A stretch of DNA of 64,000 nt from Tenacibaculum sp. 190524A02b (GCF_964036645.1 NZ_OZ038525.1:4972911-5036910); one strand, 5' to 3'. Positions 42,242 through 50,820 are shown, counted from the first letter of the stretch. Program-made: numbers and translations. The notes: generated by a model from the letters alone, not told the origin.

Positions 42242-43066
42242 TTAAATTGCTACCTTTAGTTTTTTGTAGCTTTTTCTTTTGACTTTTTTTTGTTGGTGCA
42301 TTTGATTAGGAGTTAACATTGAATTTGATAAATGAGGTCTTATTTGATTGTAAATATTGATTGCATTTTTAATTAACTTCTTTTTAATTTGTATAGAAAC
42401 GTCGTATTTATCAATTGCAAATTCTTGTTTAAGAATCCCATTGATTCTTTCAGCTATAGCATTTTCATAAGGATCATATTTTTCAGTCATGCTAGGTTTG
42501 ATATTATTGATACTTAACATTTTTTGATATTCATTAGAGCAATATTGTAACCCTCTATCTGAATGATGAATAATAGGTTCTTTATTATAATTTCTATTAG
42601 AGATTGCCATATCTAGGGCTCTTAAAGAACCTGCTACATTTAAACTATTAGAGACATCATACCCCATTATTTTTTTAGAGTAAGCATCAGTAATTAGCGC
42701 TAAATAACATGGGTTTTCTCTCTTTCCAATGTAAGTAATATCACTCACCCATACTTGTTCAGGTCTTACAAATTCTATATTTTTAAGTTGATTTACATGT
42801 TTTCTAAATCTATGATGAGAATTTGTAGTTATATGATATTTTTTTCTTGGTAGAATTAATAAATTATTAGCTTTTAATATTTTAAACAACTTATCACGAC
42901 CAACACCAATTGCTTTTAATTCAGATTTTAAAAGATAAAATAATTTCCTTGTACCTATTCTCGGCATTGATATACGGATAGTATTTACTAAATCAATAAC
43001 CTTTTTACTAAGCTTTTGTTTCTCTTTATATGAATGAATAGCTCTATAATATACCTGCCTATTCAC
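42242..43066 (-). CDS. IS3-family transposase OrfB (DDE integrase part)
   Basis: A 274-residue rve-type integrase core, with the DDE residues in WVSDITYIG, IIHHSDRGLQYCS and ENAIAERINGILK, after a helical HTH_21 region (RIGTRKLFYLLKSELKAIG). The independent start would be a GTG at 43066, but the frame is open further upstream through YSQEAKESITATCDLLG, which is what a frameshift from OrfA would give. The functional product is therefore most likely the OrfAB fusion. Full length, no visible damage. Confidence 0.93.
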   Translation of the reverse strand: MNRQVYYRAIHSYKEKQKLSKKVIDLVNTIRISMPRIGTRKLFYLLKSELKAIGVGRDKLFKILKANNLLILPRKKYHITTNSHHRFRKHVNQLKNIEFVRPEQVWVSDITYIGKRENPCYLALITDAYSKKIMGYDVSNSLNVAGSLRALDMAISNRNYNKEPIIHHSDRGLQYCSNEYQKMLSINNIKPSMTEKYDPYENAIAERINGILKQEFAIDKYDVSIQIKKKLIKNAINIYNQIRPHLSNSMLTPNQMHQQKKVKRKSYKKLKVAI

Positions 43067-43089
43067 CCCGAGTAAATCACAGGTAGCTG

Positions 43090-43521
43090 TTATGCTTTCT
43101 TTGGCTTCTTGACTATATTTTTTGATAACTCGGGTACGTGCTTTTTTCTGATTGGAATATTAAATTCTTCTTCAGCAATATCAATCATCATATCAAAAAT
43201 GATGACTTTTTTATCAGCAAGCTCTGCTAAATATTCAGCACGTGCTTTTTGCTTTTCTAAAAGCTTGACTTGTTGCTCTAATTCTAAAATACGCTGTTCA
43301 GGTGTTTTTGACATGGTTTGATTTATACTAAAATCGTAATCAAATTTACCATATTTTTTTAACCAAGTACGAATCGTAGATCTTGCTTGAATACCATATT
43401 TATCAATCGCTTGAGTTCTGGTTAATAATCCTTGCTCAATCTCTTGAACAACTTGTAGTTTAAAGGACAAACTATAATCCTTTTGGGTTCGCTTTACATA
43501 ATCTGATTTCCTAGAATCCAT
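43090..43521 (-). CDS. IS3-family transposase OrfA (HTH part)
   Basis: A 143-residue helix-turn-helix protein: YSLSFKLQVVQEIEQGLLT, then RSTIRTWLKKYGKFD and a leucine-zipper-like stretch (PEQRILELEQQVKLLEKQKA). It binds the IS ends and forms the N-terminal part of the OrfAB transposase. Near its end the message contains a run of six A residues (minus strand, 43118-43123); a -1 slip there joins it to the OrfB frame (ELSKKYSQEAKES). Confidence 0.92.
   Translation of the reverse strand: MDSRKSDYVKRTQKDYSLSFKLQVVQEIEQGLLTRTQAIDKYGIQARSTIRTWLKKYGKFDYDFSINQTMSKTPEQRILELEQQVKLLEKQKARAEYLAELADKKVIIFDMMIDIAEEEFNIPIRKKHVPELSKNIVKKPKKA
43118..43123 (-). promoter_or_regulatory. Programmed -1 frameshift site (A6) of the IS
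   Basis: Six consecutive A residues in the orfA message, 28 bases before the orfA stop, at the point where the orfB frame becomes open; typical of IS3-family OrfAB synthesis. Confidence 0.7.
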
Positions 43522-43571
43522 AAAATAACTTTTAGTTGTAACGCTATTTTAGGACGGGACATTTCAAGAAA

Positions 43572-43646
43572 TAAAAAACCCACTCAAAAAATTGAGCGGG
43601 AAAATTGCTATGAAAAAGAAAAGAATCTAGGACGTCTCCTAGACCG
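43572..43646 (-). ncRNA. Predicted small RNA, copy A (about 75 nt)
   Basis: On the minus strand the unit runs from a promoter at 43651-43658 to a terminator. The RNA starts with a perfect 7-bp hairpin (TCTAGGA-GACG-TCCTAGA, 43626-43643), then a pyrimidine-rich linker containing TTCTTTTCTTTTTCATAGC, then a terminator stem CCCGCTC/GAGTGGG (43579-43600) with a U-run. In this copy the stem pairs only on the minus strand (G-U where the plus strand would have A-C), which fixes the direction. It shares about 180 bp of similarity with copy B. Confidence 0.65.
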
Positions 43647-43650
43647 AGTA

Positions 43651-43658
43651 CAAATTTA
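43651..43658 (-). promoter_or_regulatory. Predicted -7 element of small RNA copy A
   Basis: TAAATTTG on the minus strand fits TAnnTTTG. A TTTAAC word lies 22 bases further upstream (starting at 43681 in plus coordinates), at the same spacing as in copy B. Confidence 0.6.
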
Positions 43659-43725
43659 TACCAGTTAAGGCGTATGTTATGTTAAAAAAACTACTTTTTT
43701 GTATACCTAAAAACCCTGAACTTAA

Positions 43726-43745
43726 ACTAAGTGAAAACCCTTAGT
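43726..43745. promoter_or_regulatory. Palindrome upstream of small RNA copy A (proximal)
   Basis: ACTAAG-N8-CTTAGT, 75 bases upstream of the -7 element. A near-identical palindrome follows 75 bases further away. Confidence 0.5.
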
Positions 43746-43800
43746 TTGATTTTTGTTTTATTTTTAAGTGATTAATAATCAGTTTTAAATTTTAGGTTTA

Positions 43801-43820
43801 ACTAAGTGGAAACCCTTAGT
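43801..43820. promoter_or_regulatory. Palindrome upstream of small RNA copy A (distal)
   Basis: ACTAAG-N8-CTTAGT, differing from the proximal one by one base; 150 bases upstream of the -7 element. Confidence 0.5.
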
Positions 43821-43966
43821 TGGTTTTAGAATGGGTAAAATTAGTATGAATTCATTGTAGTTTTATTAGAAGAGTTTTTAGCATTCAGTAAATAAAAAAC
43901 TCTTTTTTTCTACAGAAGAATATTATAAGCATGAGTTGATAGTGATTTTAAGAAACCTTTTAGAAT

Positions 43967-44041
43967 AAAAAAACCCACTCAAAAAATTGAGTGGGAAAAT
44001 TGCTATGAAAAAGAAAAGAACCTAGGACGTCTCCTAGATCT
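43967..44041 (-). ncRNA. Predicted small RNA, copy B (about 75 nt)
   Basis: Second copy of the unit. The 5' hairpin is CTAGGA-GACG-TCCTAG (44022-44037), the linker again contains TTCTTTTCTTTTTCATAGC, and the terminator is a perfect CCCACTC/GAGTGGG stem (43974-43995) followed by seven U residues. The promoter is at 44046-44053. The linker is complementary to ATGAAAAAGAAAAGAA, the start of many lipoprotein and secreted-protein genes. Confidence 0.65.
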
Positions 44042-44045
44042 GAGG

Positions 44046-44053
44046 CAAATATA
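44046..44053 (-). promoter_or_regulatory. Predicted -7 element of small RNA copy B
   Basis: TATATTTG on the minus strand fits TAnnTTTG; the TTTAAC word lies 22 bases upstream as in copy A. Confidence 0.6.
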
Positions 44054-44119
44054 CAATAGTTTTTGAATGTAAAATGTTAAAATTACTTTTTTATGTATAC
44101 CTAATAACCCTAGTTTAAA

Positions 44120-44139
44120 GCTAAGGGGTTTTGCTTAGT
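44120..44139. promoter_or_regulatory. Palindrome upstream of small RNA copy B
   Basis: CTAAG-N8-CTTAG, 74 bases upstream of the -7 element, matching copy A in place. A degenerate second element (TTAAGGGTTTTCCCTAGG) lies at 44197-44214, 151 bases from the -7 element. Confidence 0.45.
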
Positions 44140-44318
44140 CTAAATGTGGTGTTTTTTTTAGTTTTTTGATAATGAGTTTTTTGTTGTGTTTTTTTGTTAA
44201 GGGTTTTCCCTAGGTTTGTTTTTTTGAGGAATTTACAAGTGTATTTTAATTGATAAGATTTGAGTTAATCTATTTAATTAATAGGATAGTTTAGCAGCTT
44301 GTTTTAAAAAAAACTCTC

Positions 44319-45389
44319 TTATTGGTTTAGCAACCTTTTAGCAGCATTAAAAGGAGTAGTTACGCCGTTTTCAAGTTTTTTAATTTCGGTTTCTAAAAGT
44401 TGAGAGATCTTAGGGGTATTATAAAAGTTAGCTTTTAATTGTTGGTTAATAGTTTCTAACAGCCAGTATTTATTTTGATTATTTCGTTTTAACGTAAAAT
44501 AATTTTCTTTTTTAGCATTAGCAATGTACATGTCAATCATGTTAAAAATTTCATCAATGCCTTGATGGTGAAGTGCACTTGCTACTAATACCTTAGGAAC
44601 CCAGCCATTTTCTTTTGGAGGGTACAAATGCAAAGCTCTATTAAATTCAACTTTAGCAATTTTTGCATTTTTAGCATTATCTCCATCTGCTTTATTAATT
44701 ACAATTGCATCCGCCATTTCAATAATACCTCGTTTAATACCTTGTAATTCATCTCCAGCACCAGCCAGTTTTAAAAGTAGAAAGAAGTCTACCATAGAAT
44801 GTACAGCTGTTTCTGATTGTCCAACACCAACAGTTTCAATAATAATAGTATCAAATCCAGCAGCTTCACATAAAATAATAGTTTCTCTAGTTTTTTGTGC
44901 AACACCACCTAAAGAAGTACCAGAAGGAGAAGGACGAATAAAAGCATTTTTATCTGTTACTAATTGTTCCATCCTAGTCTTATCACCTAAAATACTACCT
45001 TTATTAATAGAGCTACTTGGGTCTACTGCTAAAACAGCCACTTTTTTTTCTAAAGAAGTTAAGTGTGAGCCAAATGATTCAATAAAAGTACTTTTGCCAA
45101 CACCAGGAACTCCTGTAATACCAATTCTAATAGAATTATTGGCATACGGCAAACAAGCTTCAAGAATTTTATTAGCTTTTTCTTGATGCCTATTATTAGT
45201 ACTTTCAACCAGTGTAATAGCTCTACTTAAATAAGTAATATCTCCAGCAATAATTTTTTCAATAAATTCACTAACAGAAGTTTGTTTACGCCTATTTAAC
45301 TTAATTTTTTTCGCAGAGGCTTCACTTGTTGTTTCTGGTTTAGAAACGCCGTCTTTTTCTGATAATGCGGATTTGTTTTGCTGTTTCAT
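44319..45389 (-). CDS. meaB: MeaB / ArgK-type GTPase (methylmalonyl-CoA mutase chaperone)
   Basis: A 356-residue G3E-family P-loop GTPase: Walker A ITGVPGVGKS (residues 91-100), AVLAVDPSSSINKGSILGDK, IIETVGVGQSE (switch II) and VINKADGDN (NKxD base recognition). MeaB guards B12-dependent methylmalonyl-CoA mutase by gating adenosylcobalamin loading. The mutase genes are not in the window, but a PduO-type adenosyltransferase is at 62.8 kb. The first 35 residues are a variable Lys-rich leader. It is a single gene downstream of the small RNA region. Confidence 0.93.
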   Translation of the reverse strand: MKQQNKSALSEKDGVSKPETTSEASAKKIKLNRRKQTSVSEFIEKIIAGDITYLSRAITLVESTNNRHQEKANKILEACLPYANNSIRIGITGVPGVGKSTFIESFGSHLTSLEKKVAVLAVDPSSSINKGSILGDKTRMEQLVTDKNAFIRPSPSGTSLGGVAQKTRETIILCEAAGFDTIIIETVGVGQSETAVHSMVDFFLLLKLAGAGDELQGIKRGIIEMADAIVINKADGDNAKNAKIAKVEFNRALHLYPPKENGWVPKVLVASALHHQGIDEIFNMIDMYIANAKKENYFTLKRNNQNKYWLLETINQQLKANFYNTPKISQLLETEIKKLENGVTTPFNAAKRLLNQ

Positions 45390-45489
45390 TTTTATAAAAA
45401 CAAAATATAAAATGTAAATTTAGAAATAAATTTTAGCTAAAAATGCAACGCGCTCTAAAAAGAATCGTATTTAAGGCAAGAAACTGAGC

Positions 45490-46041
45490 ATGAAATCAAC
45501 TAAAAAGCTACATATAGCTATAATCAAGGCTTGTAAAAACAATGATGCAAAGGCACAAATGCAATTGTATGATTTGTATTGTGATGCCATGTTCAATGTA
45601 GCATTACGTTATGTGAAAGATGCACATGATGCTGAAGATGTAATGCAAGATGCATTTATAAAAGCGTTTAAAAAAATTGATTTATATAAAGAAGAAGTAG
45701 CCTTTGGAGCGTGGTTAAAAAGAATAGTTATCAACCAAAGTATTGATTGGCTTAAAAAGAAAAAGCTAGAAGTTGTTTCATTAAATGAAGAAATTACAGG
45801 AGCTATAATAGAAGAAGATAATTGGAAAGTAGCTTCAAATATAACCTATGAAGATATTGTGTGTTGTATTGAAAAATTAAAAGAAAAATATAGAGTTGTA
45901 CTAAGTTTGTATTTATTAGAAGGATACGATCATAAAGAAATTTCAGAAATATTAGGGATTTCAGAAGTAACTTCCCGAACACATTTAATGAGAGGAAGAA
46001 AACAAGTACAAGAGCATTTAAAAACGAAGTATTATGCATAA
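45490..46041 (+). CDS. ECF-type RNA polymerase sigma factor
   Basis: A 183-residue sigma-70 factor with region 2 (MFNVALRYVKDAHDAEDVMQ, then AFIKAFKKIDLY) and region 4 (LKEKYRVVLSLYLLEGYDHK, then ISEILGISEVTSRTHLMRGR), the usual ECF layout. It overlaps the next gene by eight bases; that gene encodes a single-span protein with a basic cytoplasmic N-terminus, the usual place for its anti-sigma factor. A third gene for a secreted protein overlaps in turn. The signal sensed is unknown. Confidence 0.92.
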   Translation: MKSTKKLHIAIIKACKNNDAKAQMQLYDLYCDAMFNVALRYVKDAHDAEDVMQDAFIKAFKKIDLYKEEVAFGAWLKRIVINQSIDWLKKKKLEVVSLNEEITGAIIEEDNWKVASNITYEDIVCCIEKLKEKYRVVLSLYLLEGYDHKEISEILGISEVTSRTHLMRGRKQVQEHLKTKYYA

Positions 46042-46624
46042 AGATATGAGAGATATTGTAAAAAATAATCAAGGTGAAAAGGCAACGTTGTCAAAAAATC
46101 ATCGTGCTCGTTTTCAAGATAAGTTGCATAAAGAATTTCATAAGGATGAGGTTAAACTAAAAAGTAAATCATACCAATGGTTATATGTAGCAGCGTCTAT
46201 TGTAATATTAGTTGGATTAGGAATTACATTTTATCCAAAATCAGGCGGTATTGAGGGGAGTAATCAACCTCCTATTGTAACAACAAATACCAAAGAAAAT
46301 ATATCAGAAATTAGTTTAGGAAGTATTTCTCCTGAGTTAAAAACCATCGAAACATATTATACTAATACGATTAATTACCAGTTAAGTCAATTAGAACTCA
46401 CTAAAGAAAATAAAGAAGTATTTGATGTGTACTTGGCACAACTTGGTGAATTAACAAAAGAATATAAATCGTTAACCAAAGAGCTCAATACAAAAGGAGT
46501 TAACGATGATACTATCAATGCATTGATTGGAAATCTGCAATTGCGTTTACAGCTGTTAAAACGTATGCAAAAACAATTACAAGAATTTAAAAATCCAAAT
46601 CAAAATTATGAGCAAACGATTTAA
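46034..46624 (+). CDS. Putative membrane-anchored anti-sigma factor
   Basis: A 196-residue protein: a basic cytoplasmic N-terminus (HRARFQDKLHKEFHKDEVKL), one transmembrane helix (LYVAASIVILVGLGITFYP, about 54-72) and a helical, polar periplasmic C-terminus (LTKENKEVFDVYLAQLGELT, LQLRLQLLKRMQKQLQEFK). A zinc-binding HxxxCxxC is absent, so it is not a ZAS-type anti-sigma. Its overlaps with the sigma gene (8 bases) and the following gene (17 bases) tie the three together, so an anti-sigma role is inferred mainly from context. Confidence 0.7.
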   Translation: MHKDMRDIVKNNQGEKATLSKNHRARFQDKLHKEFHKDEVKLKSKSYQWLYVAASIVILVGLGITFYPKSGGIEGSNQPPIVTTNTKENISEISLGSISPELKTIETYYTNTINYQLSQLELTKENKEVFDVYLAQLGELTKEYKSLTKELNTKGVNDDTINALIGNLQLRLQLLKRMQKQLQEFKNPNQNYEQTI

Positions 46625-48050
46625 AACAAGTATTTTTTTACTGCTTTTAACTGGAGCTTTATGGGCGCAAAAAGTAGATAAAAAATTTAATGAAAGATTT
46701 TATACTAATAAAGATGTAGTAATTGATATTAATGCAAATAATGCAGATATAGAAGTAACTACATGGAATAAAAATGAAGTTGCTGTTGAAGCAATAATTG
46801 AAGTAGAAGGCATGAATAAAAAAGAAGCTGAAGAATACTTAAATAACTGGAATTTTGAAGCTTTAGGTAATAAAAATACCGTAAAAATAAAAGCAACAAG
46901 TAACAATTTTTATAATTTTGGTAGAGATAATTTTGTGTATTATAATACGCATCATAAATATCCTGAAAATTGTAATTCAAGTAATAAAAATGAATGTGCA
47001 CATCCTGTTATAGCTGATATTCCAGAAATAAATATTGATGTAGAAGAAATAGTTTCTGGATTAGAGGATATCGAGTTTGATTTTGAAAAGTATGAAGATG
47101 ATGGAGATGTTTATTTTTATGATTGGAAAGATGGTGTAAATAGCATCACAATAAAATCAAAAGAAGATTGGGAGAAATTTAAAAAATCTAAAGAATATAA
47201 AAAGTTTAAAGAAAGGACTAAAAGAGCTAAAAGGTCTAAAAAGAGAGATAAAAAAGCAAAAGAACTAAGAAAACGAGCCGAAGAATTAAGGAAAAAAAAT
47301 GCAGAAAAAAGAAAAGTAAGAGCAGGGGTAAGAAGAATTAAAGCTGATGAAATGAAAAGAGCTCTGCAAGAAGCTAAAGAAGCATTAAAACATGTGCAAT
47401 TTGGGTATATGTCGTCAGATCATGGTAATTTAATGATCAATGGTAAAAAAGTGAAAATCACCAAAAAAATAACAGTAAAAGTACCAAAAGGAGCTACCTT
47501 TAACTTAAATACTCGTCATTGTAAAGTGAAACTTCCTAAAACAAAAGTAAATGGAAAAGTTAGTTATGGAAACTTTAAAGCAGATGCTATTAATGGAGGA
47601 AGTTTAAATATTTCTTTTTCACCAGTAAGTATTAATGTTTTAGATAAGAGTATTTTAGTTTTAAATAACGTAACCGATGCAAAATTAGCATCGGTTACCA
47701 ATACAAAAGTAAACGCTAAATCGTCTGGATTGAATATTGCTTATGTAAAAAGTAATGTAGAAGTAGATAATAAGTTTGGAGAATTGGTTATAGAGAAAAT
47801 TCATCCTAATTTCCAAACATTAAAAGTGTCTTTAAACTATGCAAATGCGGTTATTAACCTAGAAGGAGCTAATAAAGAATTGGAGTATATTATTGGTGAT
47901 AAGCATCCATACTATCATCATAAACCAATCACAAAACTTATTGTAAATACGGATGATAAAAAAAGCATTAATGGAAGTTTTAAGATCATAGCAACTGATA
48001 AAACTATTACTATAAAAGGAAAGCATTCACAGTTAAAAACCTATGAATAA
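46608..48050 (+). CDS. Secreted DUF4097-like repeat protein with Lys/Glu-rich insert
   Basis: A 480-residue protein with a signal peptide (IFLLLLTGALWAQK). After a beta-rich start (VVIDINANNADIEVTTWNKN) there is an acidic region, then a highly charged helical insert (about 185-262, EYKKFKERTKRAKRSKKRDK, ADEMKRALQEAKEALKH) and a C-terminal run of short strands (about 300-470, GKVSYGNFKADAINGGSLNI) like the DUF4097 beta-helix. It overlaps the putative anti-sigma gene by 17 bases and probably belongs to the stress regulon of this sigma factor. The molecular role is unknown. Confidence 0.7.
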   Translation: MSKRFKTSIFLLLLTGALWAQKVDKKFNERFYTNKDVVIDINANNADIEVTTWNKNEVAVEAIIEVEGMNKKEAEEYLNNWNFEALGNKNTVKIKATSNNFYNFGRDNFVYYNTHHKYPENCNSSNKNECAHPVIADIPEINIDVEEIVSGLEDIEFDFEKYEDDGDVYFYDWKDGVNSITIKSKEDWEKFKKSKEYKKFKERTKRAKRSKKRDKKAKELRKRAEELRKKNAEKRKVRAGVRRIKADEMKRALQEAKEALKHVQFGYMSSDHGNLMINGKKVKITKKITVKVPKGATFNLNTRHCKVKLPKTKVNGKVSYGNFKADAINGGSLNISFSPVSINVLDKSILVLNNVTDAKLASVTNTKVNAKSSGLNIAYVKSNVEVDNKFGELVIEKIHPNFQTLKVSLNYANAVINLEGANKELEYIIGDKHPYYHHKPITKLIVNTDDKKSINGSFKIIATDKTITIKGKHSQLKTYE

Positions 48051-48157
48051 AAGTTAAGAGATTTACACTAAATTGCTTGAAAAACTTCCTTTAAATTCCA
48101 TTTCGCTATTCTTTATAAAGTGCCTATCTTTAGCATCTGTTAATAGTCACTATTACT

Positions 48158-49636
48158 ATGGAATTATACAAAAACAATCAACTTAAAATATATAACTCAC
48201 TATCCAAAAGTAAAGAACTTTTTAAACCAGTAACCGAAGGTAGAGTAGGGATGTACGTTTGTGGTCCAACGGTGTATAGTAATGTTCATTTAGGTAATGT
48301 TAGAACCTTTATGTCTTTTGACATGGTGTTTCGTTACTTACTACATTTAGGATATAAAGTTCGCTATGTTAGAAATATTACGGATGCAGGCCATTTAGAA
48401 AATGATGCAGATGAAGGTGAAGATAGAATAGCAAAGAAAGCTCGTTTGGAAGAAATTGAGCCAATGGAAGTGGTACAACGTTACACAGTAGACTTTCATA
48501 CAGTAACAGCAAAATATAATTTCTTGCCACCAAGTATAGAGCCAACAGCAACTGGGCATATTGTAGAGCAGATTGAAATGATAAAACAAATCATGGAAAA
48601 AGGTTTTGCATATGAAGTAAACGGCTCTGTGTATTTTGATGTTTTAAAGTACAATGAAGATAATAATTACGGTATTTTGTCAGGACGCACTATAGAAGAT
48701 GCCATTCATAATACAAGAGCATTAGATGGTCAATCGGACAAGAAAAATCCTCAAGATTTTGCTTTATGGAAAAAAGCAGATGATCGTCATATTATGCGCT
48801 GGCCTTCTCCTTGGAGTGATGGCTTTCCAGGTTGGCATTTAGAGTGTTCTGTAATGAGCTCAAAGTACTTAGGAGAACAAATAGATATTCATGGTGGAGG
48901 AATGGATTTAAAATTCCCGCATCATGAGTGTGAAATAGCTCAATCACATTCTTGTTCAGGAGTACAGCCAGTAAATTATTGGATGCATGCCAATATGTTG
49001 TTGCTTAATGGACAAAAAATGGCAAAATCTACAGGGAACTATGTGTTGCCAAATGAAATTTTAACTGGAGAAAACGATGTGTTACCAAAAGCGTTTAATG
49101 TTGGTGTTGTTCGTTTCTTTATTATGCAAGCACACTATCGTAGTATTTTAGATTTTTCAGGAGATGCTTTATTGGCTTCGGAAAAAGGCTATAATAAATT
49201 AATGGAAGCAGTGAAAATTGTAAAATCAATAGCTACAGGTAAAACTACAGATTTTGACGTACAAGCATGGAAACAGAAATGTTACGATGCGATGAATGAC
49301 GATTTTAATACACCAATATTAATTGCACATTTATTTGAAGCAGTTAAGTTTATTAATTTATTAAATGATAAAAAAGCGCAAATAACAGAAGCAGACTTAA
49401 CGGTGTTAAAAAACACCTTGGATGTTTTTGTGTTTGATATTTTAGGATTGTTGGATGATGCTAAAGAACAAAGCTCAGACAAGATTGAAGGAGTTGTAGA
49501 GTTGTTAATTAAGTTACGTAAAGAAGCAAGAGAAAATAAAGATTGGGCATTATCTGATCAGATTAGAGACGAGCTAATAGCTTTAGGAATTCAATTGAAA
49601 GACGGTAGAGAAGGTACAACGTTCACTATTAATTAA
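48158..49636 (+). CDS. cysS: Cysteinyl-tRNA synthetase
   Basis: A 492-residue class I aminoacyl-tRNA synthetase that charges tRNA-Cys. The HIGH-type motif is [13 protein letters not shown] (about 46-58), zinc/cysteine-binding residues lie in [24 protein letters not shown] and [13 protein letters not shown], and the KMSKS loop is KMAKSTGN (about 286-293). The DALR helical domain and C-terminal anticodon-binding part are complete. It is followed after one base by yidD, and lgt lies shortly downstream, a compact housekeeping run. Confidence 0.97.
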   Translation: MELYKNNQLKIYNSLSKSKELFKPVTEGRVGMYVCGPTVYSNVHLGNVRTFMSFDMVFRYLLHLGYKVRYVRNITDAGHLENDADEGEDRIAKKARLEEIEPMEVVQRYTVDFHTVTAKYNFLPPSIEPTATGHIVEQIEMIKQIMEKGFAYEVNGSVYFDVLKYNEDNNYGILSGRTIEDAIHNTRALDGQSDKKNPQDFALWKKADDRHIMRWPSPWSDGFPGWHLECSVMSSKYLGEQIDIHGGGMDLKFPHHECEIAQSHSCSGVQPVNYWMHANMLLLNGQKMAKSTGNYVLPNEILTGENDVLPKAFNVGVVRFFIMQAHYRSILDFSGDALLASEKGYNKLMEAVKIVKSIATGKTTDFDVQAWKQKCYDAMNDDFNTPILIAHLFEAVKFINLLNDKKAQITEADLTVLKNTLDVFVFDILGLLDDAKEQSSDKIEGVVELLIKLRKEARENKDWALSDQIRDELIALGIQLKDGREGTTFTIN

Positions 49637-49637
49637 T

Positions 49638-49886
49638 TTGAAAAAAATACTAACATATCCATTCATTTTATTAGTTCGTTTTTATCAAACAGCTATTTCT
49701 CCATTTACACCAGCTAGTTGTAGATATACACCTACTTGTTCACATTATACAATAGAAGCGCTACAAAAGCATGGGCTTTTTTCTGGTGGATGGTTAGCTC
49801 TAAAAAGAATTTTTAGCTGTCACCCTTGGGGAGGAAGTGGTTATGATCCAGTACCAGAAAAAGAAACAAAAGCAAATAAAGAATAA
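49638..49886 (+). CDS. yidD: Membrane protein insertion efficiency factor YidD
   Basis: An 82-residue protein with the YidD signature: [32 protein letters not shown] and [15 protein letters not shown]. It starts at a TTG one base after the cysS stop. YidD aids YidC/Sec-dependent membrane protein insertion at the inner face of the membrane. Length and Cys pattern are normal. Coupled translation with cysS is likely. Confidence 0.95.
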   Translation: MKKILTYPFILLVRFYQTAISPFTPASCRYTPTCSHYTIEALQKHGLFSGGWLALKRIFSCHPWGGSGYDPVPEKETKANKE

Positions 49887-49956
49887 TAGTAACATAGAAA
49901 AACAATAAAGAATAAACTTTGTTTTATTTATGATGACTAAAAACTAAAAATAAAGA

Positions 49957-50814
49957 ATGACTTATTTATCTGTGGTTTGGGATATTGATCCTGAAATATT
50001 TAAAATAGGAGGTTTCGGTGTTAGGTGGTATAGCTTAATGTTTGTAATAGCTTTTATTTTAGGATTACGCCTAATGAAGAAAATTTATATTGAAGATAAA
50101 ATTTCAATTGAAAAATTAGACCCATTATTCATGTACGTTTTTATATCTATGTTAGTAGGAATGCGTTTGGGTGATGTATTCTTCTATAGTTGGGATTACT
50201 ATCAAAACCATTTATTAGAAATAGTTTTGCCTATTAAAAAGCAAGAAGGAGCAACCGCTTTATTTGGTATGCTAAAAGGTTGGAAGTTTACTGGGTTTAC
50301 TGGTTTTGCAAGCCATGGAGCAGCCATAGCTATTCCAATTGCACTATTTTTCTATGCAAAAAAACATTTGCAAAAGCCATGGTTGTTTATTTTAGATAGG
50401 TTAGGTATTATGGTTGCCTTGGCTGGTTTTTTTATTAGAATGGGTAATTTTTTTAATTCAGAAATTTACGGAAAACATACAGGTAGTAGTTTTGGTGTTA
50501 TTTTTAAAAGAGCAGGAGAGAGGTTGCCTTCTCATCCTACGCAGTTATATGAAGCATTTAGTTACTTAGCCTTATTTTTTGTGCTTTGGCATTTATATTG
50601 GAAAACAGATAAGAAACAACAATCAGGATATTTATTTGGAGTGTTTATGGTAGTTTTATGGTCTTTAAGATTCTTTATTGAGTTTGTAAAGAAAGCTCAA
50701 GTTGAAGGAAGAGAAGACTGGGTGTTTAACTCTTTAAATACGGGACAAGTTCTAAGTATTCCGTTAGTTTTAATTGGACTTTGGTTAATGTTTAGAAAAA
50801 CAAAAACAGTTTAA
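49957..50814 (+). CDS. lgt: Prolipoprotein diacylglyceryl transferase
   Basis: A 285-residue inner-membrane enzyme with about seven membrane helices. It begins IGGFGVRWYSLMFVIAFILG (the conserved GxRWYG-type start) and contains the Lgt signature GIMVALAGFFIRMGNFFNSE and the RLPSHPTQLYEAFSYL motif with its catalytic His/Arg. It attaches diacylglycerol to the lipobox Cys of prolipoproteins; several lipoprotein substrates are coded in this window. It ends at the terminator 50821-50852. Confidence 0.97.
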   Translation: MTYLSVVWDIDPEIFKIGGFGVRWYSLMFVIAFILGLRLMKKIYIEDKISIEKLDPLFMYVFISMLVGMRLGDVFFYSWDYYQNHLLEIVLPIKKQEGATALFGMLKGWKFTGFTGFASHGAAIAIPIALFFYAKKHLQKPWLFILDRLGIMVALAGFFIRMGNFFNSEIYGKHTGSSFGVIFKRAGERLPSHPTQLYEAFSYLALFFVLWHLYWKTDKKQQSGYLFGVFMVVLWSLRFFIEFVKKAQVEGREDWVFNSLNTGQVLSIPLVLIGLWLMFRKTKTV

Positions 50815-50820
50815 AATATA

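Larger units (their letters stand above)
42189..43561 (-). mobile_element. Complete IS3-family insertion sequence (1373 bp)
   Basis: The ends are imperfect inverted repeats: the left end starts TGTGACGTCCTG (42189) and the right end is the complement of TGTCCCGTCCTA (ending 43561), and both continue into a matching CGTTACAA block. A TTT on each side (42186-42188 and 43562-43564) is a possible 3-bp target duplication, although low in complexity. It contains orfA and orfB transcribed right to left, linked by a frameshift site. Both frames look intact, so the element may be active. Confidence 0.88.

Noticed and set aside
43605..43629. Plus-strand mini-ORFs ATGAAAAAGAAAAGA(A) encoding MKKKR-type hexapeptides inside both RNA copies
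   Set aside because: The promoter, terminator and G-U pairing place the transcript on the minus strand; the plus-strand ATG is simply the complement of the linker.
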